Source: Torymus aiolomorphi
Taxonomy: Eukaryota > Arthropoda > Insecta > Hymenoptera > Torymidae
DNA length: 64,000 nt
Assembly: GCA_036365515.1 (NCBI GenBank)
Contig: CM070876.1
Coordinates: 122,269,810-122,333,809 of the forward strand
Direction of reading: 5' to 3'
Numbering within the stretch: position 1 is the first letter of the stretch; each line of letters begins with the position of its first letter. Positions 1-11,245 of the stretch are shown here, one piece after another. Under the pieces are notes generated by a model. It had not been told where the DNA came from, made no database searches, and saw nothing but the letters and a program-made list of their open reading frames with translations. The position numbers were made by a program, and so were the translations under genes.

Positions 1-2
1 TA

Positions 3-146
3 TATTTTAGGCGGCCTTTATTCTCTTATGGCCAATTATATGTAGCTTTGTCAAGATGTACAAACCCAGAAAATTTATTTATTGAAAATGATTCGAATCA
101 TTCTGATGAAATTGAAAATATAGTATGGAAGGAAATTTTTGAATGA
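3..146 (+). pseudogene. Helitron Rep-helicase, C-terminal end (partial)
   Basis: Reading codons from base 3 gives 47 residues that end in TGA at 144-146. The reading contains YGQLYVALSRCTNPENLF, the conserved C-terminal helicase motif of Pif1-like SF1 helicases found at the end of Helitron RepHel proteins, followed by an acidic stretch and a short VWKEIFE tail of the kind that closes these proteins. RepHel proteins nick and unwind DNA during rolling-circle transposition. Only the end is visible because the gene starts before the window, so it cannot be said whether the full gene is intact. The same strand carries an OB-fold gene and a Helitron 3' end further on, which suggests one element. 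A host Pif1 helicase is the alternative, but the neighbourhood argues for Helitron. Confidence 0.8.
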
Positions 147-587
147 TGTATAAAGATTATTTTGAAATATAAAATGAAGAGCTTTAAACTATAAACGAAG
201 ATACCAATTCGCAAGACGAGTTAGCCACGGCTACCGACATCAATTGTTTTTTTGCATAAACGACATCAATTGCTTTTTTGCATATACTGCAATCATTCAA
301 TATCTGTGGAACATTCCGACAACTAAGGCACGGCCGACAAAAATAACTTTTCAGTTAATTGTTGTCATGTAACTATACTACTACCACTATTCGTTTATGT
401 ATAAGTGAATAAGTTCTATCATTGACAGAACTATAAATTAAAAGAATCGAACAGTTATTAAAATTTTGATCATTTTTAATTTCTTCATTTTAAAACGCTA
501 TGTTATACAATTTCAATATGAAAATGAATATTAGAACTCCATTAATATAAAACACATATAAAATTAATATCATTTACAGATACCAAA
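147..587. other. AT-rich spacer after the helicase
   Basis: No coding or repeat structure is seen apart from a local duplication of a stretch around 238-290 (CGACATCAATTG and following, twice). It lies between the helicase stop and a short ORF on the same strand. Confidence 0.5.
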
Positions 588-716
588 ATGTCGAAACGCC
601 CAAAATCAAATAGTACTAATGAAACACCAGGAAAAACAAAATCAAAAATTTCATTTACGTACACACCATCTGATTTTTTGAAAAATAAAATTCATATTGG
701 CGACAAAAATGTGTAA
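588..716 (+). CDS. Short ORF, possible first exon of a Helitron accessory gene
   Basis: The 42-codon ORF begins MSKRPKSNSTNETPG and is Lys/Ser/Thr-rich at the start. The frame stops at 714-716, but GT dinucleotides just before the stop could act as a splice donor. No domain is recognised. Its position between the helicase end and the OB-fold exons, on the same strand, makes it a candidate upstream exon of that gene, with the exons now separated by inserted repeats. It may equally be a chance ORF. Confidence 0.3.
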   Translation: MSKRPKSNSTNETPGKTKSKISFTYTPSDFLKNKIHIGDKNV

Positions 717-753
717 ATTATTTTATTCTATTCTTAAAAAATTAATAAATCAA

Positions 754-771
754 GGAACGCGGGAGCGTTCC
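754..771. repeat. 7-bp GC-rich hairpin
   Basis: GGAACGC and GCGTTCC flank the loop GGGA in otherwise AT-rich sequence. The shape resembles Helitron subterminal hairpins, but no CTAG follows at the expected distance, so an element end is not claimed. Confidence 0.5.
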
Positions 772-1346
772 GAAGGCAAGTATAGAAGAGCCTTAGGACG
801 ACCGCGTGAATATATACTTTGAAATGGATGTACCAGAAATTCAATGCGATTATATACCTATTGCGTTAGTCTCAACTATATAACATATCCCTCTTAATCG
901 AAAGCCATTTCATTGCTCTACTCAAATCGAAAGGTTTCATTTAAAAAGATTGTCTCATTCAAAAGATTTAGAGATCTGAATATTTTTATGTACGATTTCC
1001 TTTCCGATTTTTTCTCCACATTCTTCAGTCTGCACAAACTATACATTTTTGTCCGACCGGTACATAGTATAGCATTTTTGTCCGACCGACTAGAAGAGAG
1101 AGAGGGAGGAAAGAGAGAAGAGCGACGGAGAGAGAGAGAGAGAGAGAATCCGTATATGGTATATATATATATATATCTGGTCAATCAACCTAACCTTGTT
1201 ACTTTATGTATACATACATAATAACTTTCAATATTTACGCATTAGTTCCGTATACAATCATCATCATTTATACAAGTCATTTATACAAGTTATATTGAAA
1301 AGACTTTTTACATCGTTGAAATTCGATTTAAATTGACTTGGTGTAT

Positions 1347-1377
<31 letters not shown>
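772..1377. other. Noncoding, GA-rich and TA-rich simple sequence
   Basis: It contains a purine-rich GAGA tract (about 1095-1147), a short TA run (1157-1176) and a longer TA run (about 1350-1377). The ORFs across the GA tract exist on both strands and are low-complexity, so no gene is called. Confidence 0.5.
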
Positions 1378-1378
<1 letters not shown>

Positions 1379-1481
1379 TCAGATATATTTTCAGATAAGT
1401 AGCAAACTTTTATTATAAAATAAAAAAATAATGTTCTTAATATAAGTATTGTTACTTTGTGAAATCTTTTTTTTGTTACAG
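1378..1481 (+). repeat. Direct repeat, copy 1 (partner at 10945-11040)
   Basis: Starts TTCAGATA directly after a TA run, continues with AAGTAGCAAACTTTTATTA and ends TTTTTTGTTACAG. The same blocks occur in the same order at 10945-11040, also after a TA run. The 3' edge looks like a splice acceptor (polypyrimidine then CAG). TC after a TA run is also compatible with a Helitron 5' end, but this is not proven. Confidence 0.65.
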
Positions 1482-1795
1482 ATTATATCAGAAAGAACAA
1501 GGATAATTGACAAGTAGATTATGATTATGATTAAATAGTTTGCAACATATATAGAAGAGTTCAAAATTATTATTATTATGCATTATACATTAAGGCCACT
1601 AAAAGATTATTTTCAAGTCTGTCAAAGAATGCAACCACCTGTAATAGAAAAAAAAGAAATACTGTTGCAGATAATATTTCTCTAGCAGAGCCTCGTTCTA
1701 CTTTATGGTGTTTTAATTATGGATGCTTTACTGGCCCTACGATTTCTAAAGGTAAAATAGCATTATTAAAACCCGGAAATAGTGATATATAAGAT

Positions 1796-2240
1796 CAAAA
1801 TGTTTCAGAAGAGTTCTCAGTAAATATTGTGAAAATGTCTACAGATAAAAGTGCTCAGTTAATCTAATTTTATAATTTTCTCACGGTGGGAGACGTCAAA
1901 ATGTTTCAGAGGAGATCTCAGTAATTTTTCTACACAAGATTCAGATAATTATTTCAAAAAGTATACAAGAATGTTACGGAAGCTTTTATTATCAGAAATT
2001 CTTAGTTCATAAACTGATACAAGATGTGTGGCAATCATGAGTTTCTACTATAAAAGAATGTCGAGAAAGCTTTCTTTTCCCAATGATTCTTAGTTCATAA
2101 ACTTTTGTTTTTAATTTTGCAAGATGTATCTGATTGCTTATTAATTCAAGTGGTTTCTAGTTAAAATTTAAACGAATCTAAGTGTCGAATATAATGTAAT
2201 TATATAGTGATTGGCTTATGGCAATGGGTGCCTATAAATA
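1796..2240 (+). repeat. Dispersed direct repeat, unit 1
   Basis: Shares with 2484-2964, in the same order, the blocks GTGCTCAGTTAATCTAATTT, GGTGGGAGACGTCAAAATG, the Lys-rich ATTATTTCAAAAAGTATAC stretch and CAGTGATTGGCTTAT-like sequence near the end. It is noncoding in all frames. Confidence 0.7.
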
Positions 2241-2483
2241 AAATAAAGTATCGGTATGATGTGTTAAATGAAGTGTTGATAACAAATTTCTAACCTCTAC
2301 TTAAAATCAGAATTTAAAATATTGGTCAGAGCCTTGGTTAAAAAAAAAACATTTTTTGTCTATACTTCAAGAAACTTTGTTGATATTGGCGCTGTGCATA
2401 TTTATTTACTTAAACATCAATTAAAAGATTATGTTAAGTGAACAATAAAATAGAGAAAAAAGAAAAAATGATGTGTTATTGTT

Positions 2484-2964
2484 GTGAATAAAAGTGCTCA
2501 GTTAATCTAATTTTATAATTTTCTCATGGTGGGAGACGTCAAAATGTTTCAGAAGAGTTCTCAGTAAATATTGTGAAAATGTCTACGGATAAAAGTGCTC
2601 AGTTAATCTAATTTTATAATTTTCTCACAGTGGGAGACGTCAAAATGTTTCAGAGGAGTTCTCAGTAAATATTTTTCTATACAAGATTCAGATAATTATT
2701 TCAAAAAGTATACAAGAATGTTACGGAAGCTTTTATTATCAGAAATTCAAGATGTTTCAAGATGTTTTATATTTCAAAAGAATGGAGAAAGCTTTTTTCT
2801 CTCAATGATTCTTAGTTCATAAACTTTTGTGTTTAATTTTGCAAGATGTGTCTGATTGGTTATTAATTCAACTGGTTTCTAGTTAAAATTTCAACGAATC
2901 TAAGAGTTGAAAATATAATGTAATTATTATACAGTGATTGGCTTATCGTGATGGGCGCCAAATG
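2484..2964 (+). repeat. Dispersed direct repeat, unit 2
   Basis: Second copy of the 1796-2240 repeat, with its first ~60 bp duplicated once more (2484-2545 and 2590-2650). Its end abuts the fold-back element, so the fold-back probably inserted at or near this repeat. Confidence 0.7.
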
Positions 2965-3629
2965 TTTCAGAGTAGCTATCTGTTCTGTGAATTACCGTAT
3001 ATGAAACCATAATATATAAATTACTGTAATGGCTACTTTTTTATCTGCAACCAATATTTTAATTTGCTAGCGGATTGTGTTGCAGTAGTGTGGCTAGTTA
3101 CAATGTATTTATTTTATAACTCTCTCCTCCCCTCTCTTTCTCTCCCTCAACATATGTCAAACTCTGTACCAAGAACTTTAATGAGAGCCTAAATATTTTT
3201 TTTTAAACAATCAGTAAAACAAATAGTGGCTAAGGCAAATGTATGAGTTTTCTCTGTATAATTAATCAACATCTGTCACACTCTGAATCAAGAACTTTAA
3301 TGAAAACCTAAATATTTTTTTAAAACAATCAGCAAAACAAATAGTATTATTAATGTAACAACACAATTTGTCTAGTCTTTTTATTTTTTCTAGTCTCATC
3401 TATTCAATAAGCACTCTCTACAAATGGTAATAATTTTTTTCATGACTGTACTAATAATAATAGTGTTGATATTTAAAACTTTCTACAAAAGTGTAAAATA
3501 AGGCAAGTATAGAAGTTTTTTCTGTATAATCTATGTATAATCTAAATATAAAACTTTCTACGAAAGTATAAAATAAGGCAAGTATAGACGTTTTTTCTGT
3601 GTAATATACTCTTCCTCTCTCTGTTCCCC

Positions 3630-4417
3630 CACCCTCTCTCACCCTCTCTCCCCCCTCCCCTTTCTTCCTCTATCTCTCTTAACATCCGTCAAACTCTGTA
3701 CCAAAAACTTTAATCACAGCTTAAATATTTGTTTAATACAATCAACATGTTAAAAAAAAAAAATAATTCCTTAAGTACGTTACGTACGTTAATTAAACAC
3801 AAGAAAGTACTGAAATCAATTATATTGTAGTCAAGTACCCATAACTTAACTTGACTGACATAATACAACTTTTCGTACCTACTCAAAAATATTCAGCTAG
3901 CGGGCATGAAGTACTATTTAACACCCAAGAGGCGTAATAGCTCTCATACTCCTACAAAACTTTATAGAACCTACGCACTTTACGTCCGTGTGGGCAAAAA
4001 TTATTTAAATTATATATAATTCCCCCGCCCTCTCTCACCCTCTCTCCCCCCTCCCCTTTCTTCCTCTCTCTCTCTTAACATCCGTCAAACTCTGTACCAA
4101 AAACTTTAATCACAGCTTAAATATTTTTGTTTAATACAATCAACATGTTTAAAAAAAAAAATAATTCCTTAAGTACGTTACGTACGTTAATTAAACACAA
4201 GAAAGTACTGAAATCAATTATATTGTAGTCAAGTACCCATAACTTAACTTGACTGACATAATACAACTTTTCGTACCTACTCAAAAATATTCAGCTAGCG
4301 GGCATGAAGTACTATTTAACACCCAAGAGGCGTAATAGCTCTCATACTCCTACAAAACTTTATAGAACCTACGCACTTTACGTCCGTGTGGGCAAAAATT
4401 ATTTAAATTATATATAA
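3630..4417 (-). repeat. Two ~397-bp tandem units in the left arm
   Basis: Each unit runs from a pyrimidine tract (CCCCCTCCCC...CTCTC) through GTACGTTACGTACG to TTTAAATTATATATAA. The two copies are nearly identical. Confidence 0.85.
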
Positions 4418-6430
4418 CTATCTTTTACTTCGTCGAGTAAATGTATACTGAACAAATTATATGTATGTAGATTCAAATTCTTCATTGCAAATCAAACAAA
4501 CGAAAGTTGTGAAATCAATTACCGATAGTCAAGTAATGCAAACAACTCTCCGAAACAACTGTATGACTGATCTCAGAAATATATTATTCTAATTTGTTCA
4601 TTCTTCTATACAAATTAAACACAAGAAAGTACTGAAATCAATTTATTGTAGTCAAGTATACCCATAAGTTAACTTGACTGAGATAATAGAACTTTTAGTA
4701 CCTTGCGTGTAAAATTACATTTCACGCCCACGTTGTAACTTCAAAAATATTCACCCAGCAGGCATAAAGTACTACTTAACTTAACGCCTAATAAGCGGAA
4801 TAGCTCACATATTCCTACAACACTTTATAGAACCTACGCACTTTACTCACGGGTAGACGAAAATTATTAATTAATTACTATTATGCCTTCTTTTTATTTC
4901 TAAAATTAATAAGAATTTTATCAGATATTTACGAAGTCAATGCCTATATAAAAAAATTACATAGTTACCAACACATCCCCATTTTTCATTATTTTTTCTC
5001 CATTTTGAAATTTCTATAATATTACGCATCTTGGGAGGACACGAGAAGTCTAGAGCTGCTCTAGCAGGGGTGGTCGTCCAATCTTCCATACATACTTGGC
5101 GGGCCCGACGGTTTGCAGTTTAAGGTGTAGACATTGTCATTTTCATATGAATATTCATACGTTTAAAGATCAGATAAAATGTATAAATCAATTGCTTCTA
5201 GATATTAAATACTGATCCGTGAATATATTACTCTTTTTAAATAGAAAAGTCCAAACACAGATGAAAATTTCATATGAGATCTCATATGAGAATATCGGAC
5301 ATCAGATCCCATATGAGATCACATATGAGGTCCCATAATATATAAAATTGCAGATGACATAACATATATGAGTCTTATCTGATGTCATGTCCGAAATACT
5401 CATAACATGATGTCTTATATCTGATCTGATGTCCGAAATACTCATATAAGATCTCATATGATATTTACACGCGGGAAAAGGATAAAAATAGGTGGCTCAT
5501 AAAATAGTTAGTAAAATTTAAAGCTCTTTTGAATAGACTATGAATTTATATGTATCTTTTTATTTCATTCCCATATAAAAAAAGACGAACACAAGGAAAA
5601 ATATTTTAGGTAATAAAAGTAAATCATGATTATGCACACAGTACATGTAGGGATATTATATTTAAACGGTATTTATGGTGGACTTATAGGTATATGCAAA
5701 AATCTAGTATTCTACATTTACAAAGCTCACCGGTAAACTGCAAACCGTCGGGCCCGCCAAGTATGTATGGAAGATTGGACGACCACCCCTGCTAGAGCAG
5801 CTCTAGACTTCTCGTGTCCTCCCAAGATGCGTAATATTATAGAAATTTCAAAATGGAGAAAAAATAATGAAAAATGGGGATGTGTTGGTAACTATGTAAT
5901 TTTTTTATATAGGCATTGACTTCGTAAATATCTGATAAAATTCTTATTAATTTTAGAAATAAAAAGAAGGCATAATAGTAATTAATTAATAATTTTCGTC
6001 TACCCGGGAGTAAAGTGCGTAGGTTCTATAAAGTGTTGTAGGAATATGTGAGCTATTCCGCTTATTAGGCGTTAAGTAGTACTTTATGCCTGCTGGGTGA
6101 ATATTTTTGAAGTTACAACGTGGGCGTGAAATGTAATTTTACACGCAAGGTACTAAAAGTTCTATTATCTCAGTCAAGTTAACTTATGGGTATACTTGAC
6201 TACAATAAATTGATTTCAGTACTTTCTTGTGTTTAATTTGTATAGAAGAATGAACAAATTAGAATAATATATTTCTGAGATCAGTCATACAGTTGTTTCG
6301 GAGAGTTGTTTGCATTACTTGACTATCGGTAATTGATTTCACAACTTTCGTTTGTTTGATTTGCAATGAAGAATTTGAATCTACATACATATAATTTGTT
6401 CAGTATACATTTACTCGACGAAGTAAAAGA

Positions 6431-7640
6431 TAGTTATATATAATTTAAATAATTTTTGCCCACACGGACGTAAAGTGCGTAGGTTCTATAAAGTTTTGTA
6501 GGAGTATGAGAGCTATTACGCCTCTTGGGTGTTAAATAGTACTTCATGCCCGCTAGCTGAATATTTTTGAGTAGGTACGAAAAGTTGTATTATGTCAGTC
6601 AAGTTAAGTTATGGGTACTTGACTACAATATAATTGATTTCAGTACTTTCTTGTGTTTAATTAACGTACGTAACGTACTTAAGGGATTATTTTTTTTTTT
6701 AAACATGTTGATTGTATTAAACAAAAATATTTAAGCTGTGATTAAAGTTTTTGGTACAGAGTTTGACGGATGTTAAGAGAGAGAGAGAGGAAGAAAGGGG
6801 TGGGGGGAGAGAGGGTGAGAGAGGGCGGGGGAATTATATATAATTTAAATAATTTTTGCCCACACGGACGTAAAGTGCGTAGGTTCTATAAAGTTTTGTA
6901 GGAGTATGAGAGCTATTACGCCTCTTGGGTGTTAAATAGTACTTCATGCCCGCTAGCTGAATATTTTTGAGTAGGTACGAAAAGTTGTATTATGTCAGTC
7001 AAGTTAAGTTATGGGTACTTGACTACAATATAATTGATTTCAGTACTTTCTTGTGTTTAATTAACGTACGTAACGTACTTAAGGGATTATTTTTTTTTTT
7101 AAACATGTTGATTGTATTAAACAAAAATATTTAAGCTGTGATTAAAGTTTTTGGTACAGAGTTTGACGGATGTTAATAGAGAGAGAGAAAAAAAGGGGTG
7201 GGGGGAGAGAGGGTGAGAGTGGCTGGGGAATTATATATAATTTAAATAATTTTTGCCCACACGGACGTAAAGTGCGTAGGTTCTATAAAGTTTTGTAGGA
7301 GTATGAGAGCTATTACGCCTCTTGGGTGTTAAATAGTACTTCATGCCCGCTAGCTGAATATTTTTGAGTAGGTACGAAAAGTTGTATTATGTCAGTCAAG
7401 TTAAGTTATGGGTACTTGACTACAATATAATTGATTTCAGTACTTTCTTGTGTTTAATTAACGTACGTAACGTACTTAAGGAATTATTTTTTTTTTTAAA
7501 CATGTTGATTGTATTAAACAAATATTTAAGCTGTGATTAAAGTTTTTGGTACAGAGTTTGACGGATGTTAAGAGAGAGAGGAAGAAAGGGGCGGGGGGAG
7601 AGAGGGTGAGAGAGGGTGGGGGAACAGAGAGAGGAAGAGT
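6431..7640 (+). repeat. Three ~397-bp tandem units in the right arm
   Basis: Unit starts at about 6431, 6831 and 7228 (spacings 400 and 397). Each ends in a GAGA/GGGG purine tract after TTGACGGATGTTA. They differ slightly in the purine tract, as expected for unequal exchange or slippage. Confidence 0.85.
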
Positions 7641-8327
7641 ATATTACACAGAAAAAACGTCTATACTTGCCTTATTTTATACTTTCGTAGAAAGTTTTAT
7701 ATTTAGATTATACATAGATTATACAGAAAAAATTTCTATACTTGCCTTATTTTACACTTTCGTAGAAAGTTTTAAATATCAACACTATTATTATTAGTAC
7801 AGTCATGAAAAAAATTATTACCATTTGTAGAGAGTGCTTATTGAATAGATGAGACTAGAAAAAATAAAAAGACTAGACAAATTGTGTTGTTACATTAATA
7901 ATACTATTTGTTTTGCTGATTGTTTTAAAAAAATATTTAGGTTTTCATTAAAGTTCTTGGTTCAGAGTGTGACAGATGTTGATTAATTATACAGAGAAAA
8001 CTCATACATTTGCCTTAGCCACTATTTGTTTTACTGATTGTTTAAAAAAAAATATTTAGGCTCTCATTAAAGTTCTTGGTACAGAGTTTGACATATGTTG
8101 AGGGAGAGAAAGAGAGGGGAGCGGGAGAGAGTTATAAAATAAATACATTGTAACTAGCCACACTACTGCAACACAATCCGCTAGCAAATTAAAATATTGG
8201 TTGCAGATAAAAAAGTAGCCATTACAGTAATTTATATATTATGGTTTCATATACGGTAATTCACAGAACAGATAGCTATTTAATATACTTTAAAAAAATA
8301 TTTATTAAATTTATATATTTTAAAAGT

Positions 8328-9200
8328 ATGGTTATTGGATATATTGAAGCAGTAGAAAATCCCCGTACGATAATTTCTAAGGCTACTGGAAAATTATACG
8401 ACATATTTAAATTTATTTTAAATAATAATGACGGACGCAAAATTCAATGTAATATATGGAATAAGGATATCGAAATATTTGAAGATAAAATCAACTATAA
8501 TGAGGTCATTTTAATATAATTTCATAAAAATAATATGACAACTATTATGAATTAAAATTATTTCTAGATCGTTCTATTACAAACAGTAGTTGCCAAAGGA
8601 AGTTCTAATTTTAATAGCGGCAATATGCAATATGAATTCCACTTAAAAAATTATTCCAAAATTACTACGATAGCTAATCGCGATGTATCGGAAGACATTA
8701 CATCCTTAACAATTAAATCGTTTGAAGAAGTGAAACAATCAAATGGACTTATTAGTAATATTTATTACATATGTATATATATTAGAAATAAATTAAGAAT
8801 TCAACATGTTTAATTAAAATTTCAGAAACTGAAGGATATTTAATGAGTGAATTTGCTATTTCGAATACAAATTTAAGTAAATTACTTGGTGCTATCACAG
8901 ATAAAACCCATAAATTAGAAATAGTTGTTATAAATGGTACTGGAGAACGAGACAAATTTACAGAAGGATCCAAATTGAGAATAACAGGGGAAATATATAT
9001 AGCAGGTAAAAAAACGTTTCAATTAATATCTTACATTATAGTAAACATTCATGGTGCAATTAATATATATTTATTATTTTACAGAAAACGGACACATCTA
9101 TTTAGAAATCCAAAATTTAACCTATATTGAAATACTAAATGAAGAAAAATTGTCGATGGCTGAATTAATATTGGGAGGAGAGATTTTGAAACGGGACTGA
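8328..9200 (+). CDS. OB-fold (RPA70-like) protein, four exons
   Basis: A spliced model joins 8328-8504, 8568-8754, 8826-9005 and 9085-9200. It gives 219 residues ending in TGA, and every intron is GT...AG and short (63, 71 and 79 bp), typical of insects. The order of blocks resembles DNA-binding domains of replication protein A: a first OB-fold with GKLYDIFKFIL and IQCNIWNKDIEIF, a linker beginning VVAKGSSNF and YEFHLKNYSKI, then a second OB-fold with HKLEIVVINGTGERDKF and KLRITGEIYI. RPA-type proteins bind single-stranded DNA, and some Helitrons carry such genes beside RepHel. The ATG follows TTTAAAAG, which could be a splice acceptor, so upstream exons may exist. The family assignment rests on pattern recognition only. 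Confidence 0.6.
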
Positions 9201-10865
9201 GAATAGCTAAACGAAAAAGGATGCCGGTTCAAATAAAATAAAGCTAAGTACTTCGTTATAATTAATTAAATTGGATTTATTAAATAACCTAAATTTTTAT
9301 TACAGATTTTAAGTCACTACACAATCATACTTTTTATGATTCGTTATCAAATTAATTTAAGTAGTCTATACATATAGTCTTTCCCGAAATACATCATTTC
9401 ATTATGACAAAATCATTATTCGAAAATCGACAAAAAAAATTTATTTTAAAATTCATATGAACTGTTTTTTTAAAATAAACATGAAAATAGGATTATTTGG
9501 GAATTTGATAAATAAAATAGGACTACTTCATGGGTATTCTCAAATGACGATTTTGACAAATTTTCCTACAATTTTTTTTTAATACAAGATCTCGAATAAA
9601 GCATTGTTCATTTTAAAATACTGAATAAAAATATTTAGAAAAATATATTGAATGATGCAAAAATTATATTCGTCGATTATGAGGAAAAAGGATATTATAC
9701 AACGGAAAAATATTCAGCATTAAGTAATATTATCTTTTCCAAATATTATTATTCAGTATTTTGCGTAAGTAATACTTAATTTGAGATATTTCGTTAAAAA
9801 AATTTCATTGTAGAATTTTTCCAAGAAAACTTCATGTAAGTATACACTTAAAAAAGTCCTAATTTGTAAATCGAATGTCCACATAACCCTATTTTTATGT
9901 TTAAAATAAGCTTCCTTCATTAGAATTCTGAAATAATAATTTTTATTCCGTTGCCTTTCAAATTACACGCAAATTGAACATTAAGAAGGAAGTTAACTAA
10001 TCTGTACGTTAAGAAAGAAGTTAATTTAACTGCTCGGAAAAAGAAAAGTAACATTAGTTGAAAAATAAAAAAAAGGTTATTTTTCTTTGTTACCCTCCCT
10101 TTTTTGCCGTGCAAACAAGTCGACCCCTTTTTTAACACACAGTCAAGTTGACTCCTTTCTGCACGTGTAGCAAAATTAACCTCCTTTGTACCTAGCATTA
10201 TTTATTTCAATTATTTTCAAATTTATTTTATAGGCAATTAGGTCTTACTAAATAAATCGTATTCCCAATTTAGTTATTTTATATGATTTCTATTCCTTTA
10301 TATAATTCTCAAATTCATAGTATTCAGTAGAGAAGTAGGTTTATGGGTTAGTAGAAGAAATTTACGTATTCCCGATAAACTTATTTTGCCATCCATTTAT
10401 ATATAGATTCTCAAAATTCAAAGTGTTTAATAGGGGATTAGGCCTTTCTGTAATAAATTTTTTTTTAATAATTTATAATTAAATCTAATTACAGCGTAAA
10501 TTAAAATTTATTACAGGATGGGATACCTCTACAAAAAAAACGCGCCTATCAATCTACCTCATGGGTGTTGTGGGAAAGATAGAAAACAATATTAAAATGT
10601 TAGCACTTTTGAAAATTATATATAGATATATAAGAATAAGAAATAAAGTTTAGTAATAAGTTTCTTTAAAATAATATTCAGTAACATTTTACTTTTCACT
10701 AATGCGACTTCTCAAATAAAATAATTTTTATTTTTTTATAATATAACTTTTTTAATAATCAGTGTTTAATTGGGGATTATGACTTTTGAAGATAAGATAT
10801 AGATATATAAGAATAAGAAATTAGGTTTAGTGATAAGTTTCTTTAAAATTCTATAAAGTAAAAGT
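9201..10865. other. AT-rich noncoding region, presumed Helitron 3' part
   Basis: No convincing ORF is present. Similar AGATATATAAGAATAAGAAATTAG stretches occur near 10624 and 10797, a local direct duplication. The minus-strand ORF at 9920-10198 is poly-Lys/Phe low complexity and is not called. Confidence 0.5.
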
Positions 10866-10905
10866 GGGGGGGGGCGAAGCGCGCAGGGGGGCGAAGCCCC
10901 CCTAG
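10866..10905 (+). mobile_element. Helitron 3' terminus
   Basis: GGGGGGCGAAGCCCCCC (10886-10902) forms a 7-bp stem with a GAA loop. It ends in CTAG (10902-10905) followed by T, the canonical arrangement of a Helitron 3' end inserted between A and T. A second GC-rich GGGGCGAAGC block lies just upstream. It is on the same strand as the helicase end and OB-fold gene and downstream of both. Confidence 0.85.
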
Positions 10906-10944
<39 letters not shown>

Positions 10945-10945
<1 letters not shown>

Positions 10946-11040
10946 CAGATAAGTAGCAAACTTTTATTAGAAATAATCTTATAATATAAAATATAAAAGT
11001 TCTTGTTACTTTGTGAAATCTTTTTTTTTATGTTACAGAG
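10945..11040 (+). repeat. Direct repeat, copy 2 (partner at 1378-1481)
   Basis: Starts TTCAGATAAGTAGCAAAC after a TA run and ends in a T-tract plus GTTACAG, as in copy 1. It lies just outside the Helitron 3' end and is followed by GTGATGTCAACAATCGCA, an 18-mer that recurs at about 12374. Confidence 0.65.
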
Positions 11041-11085
11041 TGATGTCAACAATCGCACGTAATCCTGGCGGAAGTAACAAATGTA

Positions 11086-11245
11086 GTTTTCTGTAAATCT
11101 CTGTACATTTCTGTGAATTTATGTAAATTTCTGTAATTTTTTGTATTTCTCTGTAAATTACGGACAAGTACAGAAAAGTACTGAAATATAGAGAAATTTA
11201 CAGAAATTCACAGAATTATACAAGGATGCACAGAAATGTACAATT
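11086..11245. repeat. Inverted minisatellite of CTGTAAATTT units
   Basis: The left half repeats TCTGTAAATTTCTGT-like 10-12-mers about six times. The right half repeats the reverse complement (ACAGAAATTTACAGAAATTC). The whole can fold into one hairpin built of tandem short units. Confidence 0.75.

Larger units (their letters stand above)
2973..8278. mobile_element. 5.3-kb fold-back (giant palindrome) element, copy 1
   Basis: The left arm (2973-5122) is matched in reverse complement by the right arm (5734-8278), starting from the outermost TAGCTATCTGTTCTG. The 612-bp spacer carries repeated CATATGAGATC motifs and the inverted pair GGACATCAGAT / ATCTGATGTCC. The arms differ mainly by copy number of a ~397-bp tandem unit, two on the left and three on the right, which accounts for the 395-bp length difference. 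No transposase is visible, so it is probably non-autonomous. No clear target duplication was found at its edges. It lies between the helicase end and the OB-fold exons and may have split that element. High arm identity implies a recent origin or gene conversion. Confidence 0.9.

Noticed and set aside
7546..7797. 83-codon ORF with a duplicated EKxSILALFYTFVESF peptide, mirrored at 3451-3642
   Set aside because: It lies in matching arms of the fold-back; the repeat is a ~70-bp DNA duplication and no start context or domain supports a gene.
2973..8278. Fold-back as a Polinton or adenovirus-like element
   Set aside because: Size is too small and no polymerase, integrase or capsid frame is present; the arms take up almost the whole element.
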